64,000 nt of DNA, from assembly GCF_003261575.2 (NCBI RefSeq), contig NZ_CP036175.1:1-64000 (forward strand). Direction: 5' to 3'. Shown in pieces: positions 8,406-16,767 of the stretch. How positions within the stretch are numbered: position 1 is the first letter of the stretch; the number at the start of each line of letters is the position of its first letter. This DNA comes from Klebsiella huaxiensis (lineage in GTDB: Bacteria > Pseudomonadota > Gammaproteobacteria > Enterobacterales > Enterobacteriaceae). A program made the position numbers and the translations under genes. The notes beneath the pieces were generated by a model. That model saw only the letters and a program-made list of their open reading frames with translations, did no database searches and was not told the DNA's origin.

Positions 8406-9668
8406 TTAATATTTTTTAATCGTTAAGATAAAAGCAGACAATACGGCGATAGCGCTGATGAAGACCAGGCATAATAATCCGCCTGTATAGGTTCCTGTAA
8501 TCGCAATAAATAAACCGATAAATACGGGGGATAATGATGAAAGGCCATTGGCGACACCGTTCATTACACCGCTGGCAGCGGAAATAGACTTTCCTGGTAT
8601 CATTCCCTGTAATAACGTCCAGGCAACGGGGGTACCCATCGTACAAAAAGCCACGGCAAATGAAAGGAGTATTGCTGACATATATTTGTGCTCGGTTATT
8701 GCACCAAAGTAAATGCTAATCCCGGAAAAGAACATTAATACCATTAATATTGGTGCGCTACGTCCTATTTTATCGACGAAGATCCCCGCAGCGGCTTTGG
8801 AAAATATCGACAGGACAAAGGGAAGCGACGCCAGCCAGCCCATTTCCGCCCAACTGAAACCTCTGGCCGATTTCAGGTAAGTCGGTAGCCAGGTGATCAT
8901 GCCCCAGTACAGGCATTGCAGACATAGGTACCACAGTACCAGCATCCAGTAGCAGTAATTGGTAATAACGGGCTTTACCCGCAACATAAAACTTTCGCTA
9001 TTGCCTTCGCTTTCCGTTTCCTGTCCGGCTTTGATATAAGTCAGTTCCTGTTCGCTGATACTTTTATGTTGTTCTGGTTTATCAGCAACATATCGCCATA
9101 GCAGCCAAAGTGGGATTAACCCGAGAGCGGCGCATAAAAAGAAGTTGGAACGCCAGCCGTGGGTGCCTATCCACCAGGTGAAAAAGGGCATTGCAATGGC
9201 GGGAGCGACTGACTGGCCGACGATCCACGCTGCGTTTGCCCGGCCACGCTCCTGCTTCGGAAACCAGTTTTTAATAAATACGCTTTGCAGAGGATAATAA
9301 AAACCTTCTCCGATACCCAGTAATATGCGGCAAATAATAATTAATGCAAACGATGTCGCAACTCCGCCAATAATTAAGGCGACGGTCCAGATTAGGATAC
9401 AAAGCATCATCGCTTTTCTCGGACCAAGGTAGTCGCCAAGTGGTGATAATACAACATTAGCGATACCATAAGCTGCCAGAAAAGCAGTCATCATCATGCC
9501 AATTTGCAGTGGCATACCTTCAATACCCATATAGGCTAAGAAGGGTTCGTTCGCTGCTAATACAGAAACGTTAACGCGGTCGAGATAGGCAATGAATATT
9601 CCAATAAATAAACAGGTAACGATTAAAAATCTTTTCCTGGTCGGGGGGGCAGTAAGGGCCATCGACAT
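8406..9668 (-). CDS. MFS transporter, anion:cation symporter family, for an acid sugar
   Basis: 420-residue permease with about 12 membrane segments. The first segment carries the ACS-family signature FIAYLDRVNVSV, and the loop 2-3 motif GDYLGPRKAM is present. Family members (DgoT, GudP, ExuT) import hexonates, hexarates or hexuronates by proton symport. An upstream extension to 9770 is in frame, but the ATG at 9668 has a strong Shine-Dalgarno (aaaggag) and the natural MFS N-terminus (MSMALTAPPTRKRF). It precedes the dehydratase in the same operon. It resembles the DgoT type more than the permease inside the dgo operon does, so it could carry galactonate. Confidence 0.85.
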   Translation of the reverse strand: MSMALTAPPTRKRFLIVTCLFIGIFIAYLDRVNVSVLAANEPFLAYMGIEGMPLQIGMMMTAFLAAYGIANVVLSPLGDYLGPRKAMMLCILIWTVALIIGGVATSFALIIICRILLGIGEGFYYPLQSVFIKNWFPKQERGRANAAWIVGQSVAPAIAMPFFTWWIGTHGWRSNFFLCAALGLIPLWLLWRYVADKPEQHKSISEQELTYIKAGQETESEGNSESFMLRVKPVITNYCYWMLVLWYLCLQCLYWGMITWLPTYLKSARGFSWAEMGWLASLPFVLSIFSKAAAGIFVDKIGRSAPILMVLMFFSGISIYFGAITEHKYMSAILLSFAVAFCTMGTPVAWTLLQGMIPGKSISAASGVMNGVANGLSSLSPVFIGLFIAITGTYTGGLLCLVFISAIAVLSAFILTIKKY

Positions 9669-9978
9669 TTTGCGATCTCCTTTAATCGGATAAATTATTT
9701 TAAAAGCATAAAACTTTCGTTTATTTGTACATTTGATTGATTTATATCCAAGGTAGCAACACTCTTTCAATTAGAAAAACGGTATTTTCTGTTTGATTAA
9801 TGAGATTATCTAATACATCAAAGTATAAGGAGAAGATAATCAGTCGTACGTAACATGCTTTACAGGGGAAAAGAGGATTTATTCTTCGTTCTTTGGCCCC
9901 TTTTCCCCGCTTTCTATTGCTGTTTTTTGAGCGGAATCGCGTTAGCATGAGTAAGGACTCATCTTACCCGGGGATTTC
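9669..9978. promoter_or_regulatory. Divergent intergenic region between the MFS permease and yidA
   Basis: 310 bases without a gene. It is AT-rich near the permease and includes candidate LysR-type sequence (gattaatgagattatctaat, about 9794-9814). A 9-base inverted repeat, ggggaaaag (9865-9873) and cttttcccc (9900-9908), lies mid-region, and a small hairpin atgagt-aagg-actcat at 9947-9962 precedes yidA. It should hold the promoters of both genes; I cannot assign exact -35/-10 boxes. Confidence 0.4.
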
Positions 9979-10791
9979 ATGGCTATTAAACTGATTGCAA
10001 TTGATATGGACGGCACGCTGCTGCTGCCAGACCATACCATTTCACCTGCGGTGAAAACCGCGATTGCCGCAGCACGTGAACGCGGCGTCAATGTGGTGCT
10101 GACCACTGGTCGCCCTTACGCTGGCGTGCACAGTTATCTGAAAGAACTGCATATGGAGCAGCCGGGAGATTATTGCATCACCTATAATGGTGCTCTGGTG
10201 CAGAAGGCGAGTGATGGTAGTACCGTTGCGCAAACCGCGCTGGGCTATGACGACTATCGCTATCTGGAACAGCTTTCCCGTGAAGTTGGCTCCCACTTCC
10301 ATGCGCTCGATCGTAATACCCTGTACACCGCCAACCGCGACGTGAGCTATTACACAGTGCATGAATCCTACGTGGCGACGATCCCGCTGGTCTTCTGCGA
10401 AGCGGAAAATATGGATCCGAACATCCAGTTGCTGAAAGTGATGATGATCGATGAACCGGCGATTCTGGACCAGGCCATTGCCCGCATCCCGGCGGAAGTG
10501 AAAGAGAAATACACCGTGCTGAAAAGCGCGCCGTACTTCCTTGAAATTCTTGATAAACGCGTGACTAAAGGCACCGGCGTGAAATCGCTGGCCGATACGC
10601 TGGGTATCAAACCAGAAGAAGTGATGGCGATTGGCGATCAGGAAAATGACATTGCGATGATTGAATACGCTGGTGTAGGCGTCGCGATGGATAACGCCAT
10701 TCCGGCAGTGAAGGAAGCGGCAAACTTTATCACCAAATCTAACCTGGAAGATGGTGTCGCGTATGCCATTGAAAAATATGTACTAAATTAA
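9979..10791 (+). CDS. yidA: HAD-family sugar phosphatase YidA
   Basis: Cof-type HAD phosphatase acting on small sugar phosphates in the cytoplasm. The 270 residues are nearly identical to E. coli YidA and begin with the catalytic motif IDMDGTLL (nucleophile Asp9). Motif II is VVLTTGRPY, motif III lysine is in KGTGVKSLAD, and motif IV is GDQENDIAMIEYAG. It is monocistronic, with a terminator right after. It neighbours the dgo operon as in E. coli. Confidence 0.97.
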   Translation: MAIKLIAIDMDGTLLLPDHTISPAVKTAIAAARERGVNVVLTTGRPYAGVHSYLKELHMEQPGDYCITYNGALVQKASDGSTVAQTALGYDDYRYLEQLSREVGSHFHALDRNTLYTANRDVSYYTVHESYVATIPLVFCEAENMDPNIQLLKVMMIDEPAILDQAIARIPAEVKEKYTVLKSAPYFLEILDKRVTKGTGVKSLADTLGIKPEEVMAIGDQENDIAMIEYAGVGVAMDNAIPAVKEAANFITKSNLEDGVAYAIEKYVLN

Positions 10792-10809
10792 ATCATCTCG
10801 CTCATGAAC

Positions 10810-10836
10810 AACCCGCGTCGATCGCGGGTTTTTTTA
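10810..10836 (+). terminator. Rho-independent terminator of yidA
   Basis: Perfect stem aacccgcg / cgcgggtt with loop tcgat, followed by a run of seven T. It lies 18 bases after the yidA stop. Confidence 0.92.
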
Positions 10837-10894
10837 TGCCCTGAGTTTACCACTCAAGAAAATCCTTACACTCAGTTGTCGTTTTTGTGATCTA

Positions 10895-10975
10895 AATTGT
10901 AGTACAACATAATAAAATCGTACTACATTATGTTCGTGGCGATAATGAGTGCTATCACGTTAGTACTACAAAGTT
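10895..10975 (+). promoter_or_regulatory. dgo promoter with DgoR operator copies
   Basis: Three related sites: ttgtagtacaa (10897-10907), atcgtactacat (10917-10928) and ttagtactacaaa (10960-10972). All share the core TAGTAC/GTACTA and match the type of operator reported for the GntR-family repressor DgoR. Binding would block transcription of dgoRKAD when galactonate is absent. The precise -35/-10 is not obvious. Confidence 0.6.
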
Positions 10976-11036
10976 GCGGTCAAATCCGCCTGTCGCGGTA
11001 AAGTAGAGAGGTACATCCAGAGCACAAGGACTCTCC

Positions 11037-11726
11037 ATGACTCTCAATAAAACCGATCGCATCGTCATCACGCTGGGCCAGCAGATTGTCAGCGGTAAAT
11101 ACGTTCCCGGCTCCGCGCTGCCAGCGGAAGCGGACCTGTGTGAGGAGTTTGAAACCTCGCGCAATATCATTCGCGAAGTGTTCCGCTCATTGATGGCTAA
11201 GCGACTGATTGAAATGAAACGCTATCGCGGCGCGTTCGTCGCTCCGCGCAACCAGTGGAATTATCTCGATACCGACGTTTTGCAGTGGGTGCTGGAAAGT
11301 GATTACGACCCGCGACTGATTAGCGCGATGAGTGAGGTTCGTAACCTGGTCGAGCCGGCGATAGCCCGTTGGGCGGCAGAGCGCGCGACATCAAGCGACC
11401 TGGCGCAAATCGAAGAGGCGCTCAACGACATGATCGCCAATAACCAGGATCGGGAAGCGTTTAACGAAGCGGATATTCGCTATCACGAGGCGGTGTTGCA
11501 GTCGGTACATAACCCGGTGCTGCAACAGCTAAACGTGGCGATCAGCTCGCTACAGCGAGCGGTATTTGAAAGGACCTGGATGGGCGATGCGGCCAACATG
11601 CCGAAAACGCTCCAGGAACATAAGGCGCTGTTTGATGCCATCCGGCATCAGGACAGCGAAGCGGCAGAGCAGGCAGCGCTCACCATGATTGCCAGCTCGA
11701 CACGAAGGTTAAAGGAAATCACATGA
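11037..11726 (+). CDS. dgoR: D-galactonate operon repressor DgoR (GntR/FadR family)
   Basis: 229 residues, same length as E. coli DgoR and very similar throughout. The N-terminal winged helix reads DRIVITLGQQIVSGKYVPGS, then a FadR-type all-helical C-terminal domain (FCD) whose conserved D/H residues are in EADIRYHEAV. It represses the dgo operon and is released by D-galactonate in E. coli. The stop overlaps the dgoK start by 4 bases (ATGA), so it is the first gene of the operon and autoregulates. Confidence 0.97.
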   Translation: MTLNKTDRIVITLGQQIVSGKYVPGSALPAEADLCEEFETSRNIIREVFRSLMAKRLIEMKRYRGAFVAPRNQWNYLDTDVLQWVLESDYDPRLISAMSEVRNLVEPAIARWAAERATSSDLAQIEEALNDMIANNQDREAFNEADIRYHEAVLQSVHNPVLQQLNVAISSLQRAVFERTWMGDAANMPKTLQEHKALFDAIRHQDSEAAEQAALTMIASSTRRLKEIT

Positions 11727-12598
11727 CATCTCGCTACATCGCAATTGACTGGGGATCGACCAATCTGCGCGCCTGGCTTTATCAGGGCGACCAGTGCCTG
11801 GAGAGCAGGCAATCGGAAGCAGGTGTGACGCGTTTGAATGGACAATCCCCCGCGGCGGTGTTTAGCGAAATAACCGAGGGCTGGAGCGATAGCTCTACCC
11901 CGGTAGTGATGGCGGGAATGGTCGGTAGCAACGTGGGCTGGAAGGTTGCTCCCTATCTACCGGTTCCCGTTCATTTTTCCGCCATTGGCGAGCGATTAAC
12001 GTCCGTCAGCGACAACGTCTGGATTATTCCCGGACTCTGCGTCACTCGTGACGATAACCACAATGTGATGCGCGGCGAAGAGACTCAACTCCTTGGCGCG
12101 CAGTCGATAGCGCCTTCTTCCGTCTATGTAATGCCCGGTACCCACTGCAAATGGGTGCAGGCTGACCGCCAACAAATCAACGATTTTCGCACGGTGATGA
12201 CCGGTGAGCTGCATCATCTGCTACTGCGCCACTCGCTGGTAGGCGCGGGTCTGCCAGAGCAGATCTCCGCCCCGGATGCTTTTACCGCCGGGCTGGAGCG
12301 CGGCCTCCATTCGCCAGATATTCTGCCTCAGCTTTTTGAAGTACGTGCTTCGCACGTGCTGGGCTCATTGCCGCGCGAGCACGTCAGCGAATTTCTCTCC
12401 GGTCTGCTGATTGGCGCGGAAGTCGCCACCATGAGTAGCCGCTTCGGTGACCTCCAGGTCACCATTGTCGCCGGAGATGCGCTGGCAAACCGCTATCAGC
12501 AGGCGCTGACCGCAATCGGCCGTCAGACAACAGTGGTGTCAGGTGATACCGCATTTCAGACAGGAATAAGGAGCATCGCTCATGCAGTGGCAAACTAA
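11723..12598 (+). CDS. dgoK: 2-dehydro-3-deoxygalactonokinase
   Basis: Phosphorylates 2-dehydro-3-deoxy-D-galactonate at C6 with ATP. 291 residues against 292 in E. coli. The ASKHA-type phosphate motif is at the N-terminus (IAIDWGSTNLRAWL), and a second nucleotide-binding segment is near GDALANRYQQAL. Start and stop both overlap neighbours (4 bases with dgoR, 17 with dgoA), typical of translational coupling in this operon. Confidence 0.96.
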   Translation: MTSRYIAIDWGSTNLRAWLYQGDQCLESRQSEAGVTRLNGQSPAAVFSEITEGWSDSSTPVVMAGMVGSNVGWKVAPYLPVPVHFSAIGERLTSVSDNVWIIPGLCVTRDDNHNVMRGEETQLLGAQSIAPSSVYVMPGTHCKWVQADRQQINDFRTVMTGELHHLLLRHSLVGAGLPEQISAPDAFTAGLERGLHSPDILPQLFEVRASHVLGSLPREHVSEFLSGLLIGAEVATMSSRFGDLQVTIVAGDALANRYQQALTAIGRQTTVVSGDTAFQTGIRSIAHAVAN

Positions 12599-13199
12599 AC
12601 TACCGCTTATCGCCATTTTGCGCGGTATTACGCCGGAAGAGGCGCTGGAACACGTGGGGGCCGTGATTGACGCCGGATTTGACGCCGTTGAAATCCCACT
12701 CAATTCACCGCAGTGGGAAAAAAGCATTCCCGCCGTTGTTGATGCTTATGGTGATAAAGCGTTGATAGGTGCGGGCACCGTGCTAAATCCAGAGCGGGTA
12801 GGCCAGCTCGCGCAAATGGGTTGCAAGCTTATCGTTACTCCCAACATTCAGCCCGAGGTTATTCGCTGTGCAGTGAGCTACGGCATGACGGTTTGCCCTG
12901 GATGCGCGACGGCGACAGAGGCCTTTACTGCGCTAGACGCCGGTGCTCAGGCGCTGAAAGTGTTCCCTTCCTCGGCTTTTGGCCCTGACTATATCAAAGC
13001 GCTAAAAGCTGTTTTGCCACCAGAGATTCCCGTTTTCGCCGTGGGCGGCGTAACGCCGGAAAATCTGGTCCAGTGGATAAAAGCAGGCTGTATTGGTGCC
13101 GGATTAGGCAGCGATCTCTATCGCGCCGGGCAGTCCGTAGAGCGAACCGCACAGCAGGCAGCAGCATTTGTTAAAGCGTATCGAGAGGCAGTGCAATGA
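12582..13199 (+). CDS. dgoA: 2-dehydro-3-deoxy-6-phosphogalactonate aldolase
   Basis: Class I aldolase splitting KDPGal into pyruvate and glyceraldehyde 3-phosphate, the last step of the DeLey-Doudoroff pathway. 205 residues, as in E. coli DgoA. The KDPG-aldolase fold motifs are visible: catalytic Glu in FDAVEIPLNSP, phosphate-binding GAGTVLNPE, and the Schiff-base Lys in AQALKVFPSSAFGPDYIKALK. It overlaps dgoK by 17 bases and dgoD by 4. Confidence 0.97.
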   Translation: MQWQTKLPLIAILRGITPEEALEHVGAVIDAGFDAVEIPLNSPQWEKSIPAVVDAYGDKALIGAGTVLNPERVGQLAQMGCKLIVTPNIQPEVIRCAVSYGMTVCPGCATATEAFTALDAGAQALKVFPSSAFGPDYIKALKAVLPPEIPVFAVGGVTPENLVQWIKAGCIGAGLGSDLYRAGQSVERTAQQAAAFVKAYREAVQ

Positions 13200-14344
13200 A
13201 AATAACTAAACTCACCACGTATCGTTTACCCCCACGCTGGATGTTTTTAAAGATTGAAACCGATGAAGGCGTGGTTGGCTGGGGTGAACCCGTGATTGAA
13301 GGGCGCGCACGCACCGTAGAGGCGGCGGTGCATGAGCTCGGCGATTATCTGATTGGCCAGGATCCGGCGCGGATTAACGACCTGTGGCAGGTGATGTACC
13401 GTGCGGGCTTTTATCGCGGCGGGCCGATCCTAATGAGCGCCATCGCCGGTATTGACCAGGCGCTATGGGATATCAAAGGTAAAGTGCTGAATGCGCCGGT
13501 CTGGCAGCTGATGGGCGGGCTGGTGCGCGATAAAATCAAAGCCTACAGCTGGGTTGGCGGCGATCGCCCGGCAGAAGTGATTGATGGTATCAAGAAGCTG
13601 CGCGGAATTGGTTTTGATACCTTTAAATTAAATGGCTGCGAAGAGCTGGGGCTTATCGATAATTCCCGCGCGGTTGATGCGGCGGTAAATACTGTGGCGC
13701 AAATTCGCGAGGCCTTTGGCAATGAAATTGAATTTGGTCTTGATTTCCACGGCCGCGTTAGCGCGCCAATGGCAAAAGTATTAATTAAAGAACTGGAACA
13801 GTATCGCCCATTATTTATTGAAGAGCCGGTTCTGGCGGAACAGGCTGAATACTATCCGCGTTTAGCGGCGCAAACCTCGATTCCTATCGCTGCAGGCGAA
13901 CGAATGTTCTCACGCTTCGAGTTTAAACGCGTGCTGGAAGCCGGCGGCCTGGCTATTTTGCAGCCGGACCTATCGCACGCTGGCGGTATTACCGAGTGCT
14001 ATAAAATCGCCGGAATGGCGGAGGCTTATGATGTGGCGCTGGCGCCGCACTGCCCGCTGGGGCCTATCGCGCTGGCCGCCTGCCTGCACGTTGACTTTGT
14101 TTCCTATAACGCCGTATTCCAGGAGCAAAGCATGGGCATTCACTATAACAAAGGCGCGGAATTACTCGACTTTGTGAAGAATAAAGAAGATTTCAATATG
14201 GAAGGCGGCTTCTTTAAACCATTAATGAAGCCCGGGCTTGGCGTAGAAATCGATGAAGCAAGGGTTATAGAGTTAAGTAAAAATGCGCCAGACTGGCGTA
14301 ATCCGTTGTGGCGCCTGGGAGATGGTGTTGTTGCTGAGTGGTAA
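13196..14344 (+). CDS. dgoD: D-galactonate dehydratase
   Basis: Mg-dependent enolase-superfamily enzyme converting D-galactonate to 2-dehydro-3-deoxygalactonate. 382 residues with the exact GalD catalytic numbering: D183 and H185 (LDFHGR), E209 (FIEEP), E235 (AAGERMF) and H285 (LAPHCPLGP). The start overlaps the dgoA stop (ATGA). Downstream there is a change to AT-rich sequence instead of the usual dgoT. Confidence 0.98.
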   Translation: MKITKLTTYRLPPRWMFLKIETDEGVVGWGEPVIEGRARTVEAAVHELGDYLIGQDPARINDLWQVMYRAGFYRGGPILMSAIAGIDQALWDIKGKVLNAPVWQLMGGLVRDKIKAYSWVGGDRPAEVIDGIKKLRGIGFDTFKLNGCEELGLIDNSRAVDAAVNTVAQIREAFGNEIEFGLDFHGRVSAPMAKVLIKELEQYRPLFIEEPVLAEQAEYYPRLAAQTSIPIAAGERMFSRFEFKRVLEAGGLAILQPDLSHAGGITECYKIAGMAEAYDVALAPHCPLGPIALAACLHVDFVSYNAVFQEQSMGIHYNKGAELLDFVKNKEDFNMEGGFFKPLMKPGLGVEIDEARVIELSKNAPDWRNPLWRLGDGVVAEW

Positions 14345-14380
14345 TATTCTAATCAGTTTATTAGTTTCTCTATATCAAAC

Positions 14381-14418
14381 TTTGCCTTCTGACGGTGGTT
14401 TTTTATTGTTGAAGGCAA
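14381..14418 (+). repeat. Inverted repeat between dgoD and the MFS permease
   Basis: ttgccttc and gaaggcaa arms surround a T-rich loop, forming an 8-base-pair hairpin in the 93-base dgoD-permease gap. It could attenuate transcription into the two downstream genes. It marks the border at which base composition becomes AT-rich. Confidence 0.45.
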
Positions 14419-14437
14419 GGTGATGAGGTAATAATAT

Positions 14438-15748
14438 ATGAGCATTGAACTCTATACATCTACATTAAAAAAACTTAACATCAAAATAATACCTTTTGTC
14501 ATTATTTGTTATTTTGTCGCGAACTTAGATAAAACTAATATATCTATCGCGGCTTTACAAATGAATGCCGATTTAGGGTTGACAGCCAGTATGTATGGGC
14601 TTGGTGTGGGGATGTTCTATATCTCCTATATCATTTTTGAAATTCCCAGTAATATTATTATGACCCGAGTAGGTGCTCGTATCTGGATTGCGAGGATAAT
14701 GATTACCTGGGGAGTGGTAAGCGCCGGGATGTCACTGGTTCATACGCCAACGCAGCTCTACGTGATGCGCTTTCTATTGGGAATGGCTGAGGCTGGATTT
14801 ACTCCAGGTATTATTTACTATATTTCCTGCTGGTTTCCTAAAAGTAATAGAGCTCGAGCTATGTCCTTTTTTTATATGGGGTCAGTTCTTGCATCGATAA
14901 TTGGGTTGCCGGTCTCGGGATTTATTTTGAATATGCATGGTATTGCAGATATCGCGGGTTGGCGCTGGTTATTTGCGATTGAGGGGGTTCCGGCAATTAT
15001 TCTTGGTGTTATGGTTTTATGGCTGCTGCCATCGAGTCCTGAAAAAGCTCATTGGCTATCGGGTTCAGAAAAAGAATGGTTGGTATCACAGTTAGCTGAA
15101 GATAACCGAAGTGTAATGGTTAACAAAAACCACTCATGGCTAAGTGCATTGAAAAATAAAGTTGTCTTATTGTTAAGCTTAGTATGGTTTTTGCAGGCTT
15201 TCGGGTCTATCGGTATTACTTTGTTCTTACCTTTGATTATAAAAAGTATTGCCAGCGAGCAGAGTAATTTTGTTATTAGTTTACTGGCTGCTGTGCCATT
15301 CATTTTCGCATGTTTATTTATGTATCTTAATGGGCGTCATTCTGATATGACGAAAGAACGATCATTACATATGGGATTGCCATTGATTTTGGCTGGGATA
15401 TCTCTAGGGATTGCTATCTATTCAGGTAATCTGCTGGTCTCCTATATTCTTCTGGTACTTACGGTTGGATTTAACTTTGCCTTGACTCCAGTTTTTTGGG
15501 CTGTCACCACTGAAAAGCTTGCCGGTGTTGCTGCAGCTGCATCTATTGCTTTTATTAATACTATCGCAAATTTTGTTGGGTTGGGTCTGCCTCCTATTTT
15601 AGGCAAGATTAAAGATCTGACAAATAGCTATCACTACGGTCTGCTTATTGTTGCCATCGCTCTGATATTAGGAGGGATTGTCGGCATAGCCGTTTCCCGA
15701 CCCGGTAAAAGCACGTCAATAAAGCAGTCAGTTCATTCTTCATTATAA
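14438..15748 (+). CDS. MFS permease (tartrate/phthalate-type anion:cation symporter) in dgoT position
   Basis: 436 residues, about 12 membrane segments. First-segment motif is CYFVANLDKTNISIAALQMN, typical of the phthalate/tartrate branch of the ACS family; RAMSFFYMGS and GWRWLFAIEG are further family marks. It stands where E. coli has dgoT but is not an orthologue: the DgoT start ICYVDRANLAVAS is absent. The gene is visibly AT-rich compared with dgoD and yidR, suggesting horizontal acquisition with the next gene. It probably imports galactonate or a related keto acid; the substrate is inference. Confidence 0.85.
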   Translation: MSIELYTSTLKKLNIKIIPFVIICYFVANLDKTNISIAALQMNADLGLTASMYGLGVGMFYISYIIFEIPSNIIMTRVGARIWIARIMITWGVVSAGMSLVHTPTQLYVMRFLLGMAEAGFTPGIIYYISCWFPKSNRARAMSFFYMGSVLASIIGLPVSGFILNMHGIADIAGWRWLFAIEGVPAIILGVMVLWLLPSSPEKAHWLSGSEKEWLVSQLAEDNRSVMVNKNHSWLSALKNKVVLLLSLVWFLQAFGSIGITLFLPLIIKSIASEQSNFVISLLAAVPFIFACLFMYLNGRHSDMTKERSLHMGLPLILAGISLGIAIYSGNLLVSYILLVLTVGFNFALTPVFWAVTTEKLAGVAAAASIAFINTIANFVGLGLPPILGKIKDLTNSYHYGLLIVAIALILGGIVGIAVSRPGKSTSIKQSVHSSL

Positions 15749-15762
15749 GTGAATAAATAAGC

Positions 15763-16707
15763 ATGAAATTGAAAATATTAAAACAAGCATCATTACCTGA
15801 ACAACTGACAGCAGAACTAGAACGATTGTACGAAGTTTATGAATATGAGTCACTTACAGTCGGTGAGTTAGATATTTTGGCGGAACAATTCACTATTATG
15901 ATTACGAATGGTGAGGCTATCGTAACACGTCAACTTATTTCCAGCCTACCGTCTCTGGAACTGATCGCTGTTTTTGGCGTGGGTTACGATGGCGTAGATG
16001 TTCGTGCCGCAGCCGATCATCATGTTGCCGTCAGCCATACGCCAGGGGTATTAACTGATGATGTTGCTGATTTAGCCATGGGGTTGATGTTGGCGACGTC
16101 GCGGCAAATCGTTGCTGCACAGAAGTTTATTGAAGAAGGGGGCTGGCGTCAGGGTGGTTTTCCATGGACACACAAGGTTTCGGGTTCGCGAGTTGGGATT
16201 GTTGGAATGGGGAGAATTGGGCAGGCAATCGCGCGACGGTGCGAAGGGTTTGCGATGCAGGTTTCCTATAGCGACCGTAAAGCAATACCCGGGTTGGATT
16301 ATACTTGGGTTGAGGATATTTCTATTCTGGCGTCACACAGCGACTTTTTGATGGTATGTACACCAGGTAGCGCAGAAAACCAGGCACTTATTGATGACCG
16401 GGTGCTAACAGCGCTGGGAGCGAGCGGTATTTTAATTAACATTTCTCGCGGTAGTGTAGTGGATGAATCTGCACTGGTTAAAGCTCTGGAAGCTGGAATC
16501 ATTGCTGGAGCAGGGCTGGATGTTTTTAGTCACGAACCTGAAGTTCCGCAGGGACTGTTGTACCGTGCGAATGTTGTGGTGACTCCGCATATGGCAAGCG
16601 CGACCTGGAGTACCCGGGAGGCTATGTCTCGATTAGTCCTTGATAATGTGTCGGGTTGGGTAAGAGATAAGACTTTAGTTACTCCTGTTCCTGCGCTTGA
16701 ACCATAG
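15763..16707 (+). CDS. D-isomer-specific 2-hydroxyacid dehydrogenase (keto-aldonate/hydroxypyruvate reductase type)
   Basis: 314 residues with the complete D-2-hydroxyacid dehydrogenase set: NAD(P)-binding GMGRIG at 148-153, substrate Arg229 (ISRGSVVDE), Glu258 (SHEPEVP) and acid/base His276 (TPHMASAT). Relatives reduce 2-ketogluconate, hydroxypyruvate or glyoxylate (GhrB type). It follows the permease by 14 bases with an AT-rich start, so the two form a pair appended to dgo. A coherent guess is reduction of an imported 2-keto-aldonate to galactonate, feeding DgoD; the sequence does not prove the substrate. Confidence 0.85.
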   Translation: MKLKILKQASLPEQLTAELERLYEVYEYESLTVGELDILAEQFTIMITNGEAIVTRQLISSLPSLELIAVFGVGYDGVDVRAAADHHVAVSHTPGVLTDDVADLAMGLMLATSRQIVAAQKFIEEGGWRQGGFPWTHKVSGSRVGIVGMGRIGQAIARRCEGFAMQVSYSDRKAIPGLDYTWVEDISILASHSDFLMVCTPGSAENQALIDDRVLTALGASGILINISRGSVVDESALVKALEAGIIAGAGLDVFSHEPEVPQGLLYRANVVVTPHMASATWSTREAMSRLVLDNVSGWVRDKTLVTPVPALEP

Positions 16708-16728
16708 TCATCTTTTGGCAGATCAACT

Positions 16729-16760
16729 ACTCTGAAGCGCTAATTAGGCTTCAGAGTTTA
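16729..16760 (+). terminator. Terminator after the extended dgo operon
   Basis: 10-base-pair perfect stem actctgaagc (16729-16738) and gcttcagagt (16748-16757), followed by tta. It lies 21 bases after the dehydrogenase stop and 8 bases before yidR, ending the dgo transcript. Confidence 0.65.
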
Positions 16761-16767
16761 TCCGTCT

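Noticed and set aside
9742..9948. 68-codon minus-strand ORF upstream of the MFS gene
   Set aside because: No recognisable family or Shine-Dalgarno; lies in the control region between the MFS gene and yidA.
14438..15748. Calling the MFS permease DgoT
   Set aside because: Position fits, but the first membrane motif and the AT-rich composition put it in a different ACS branch.
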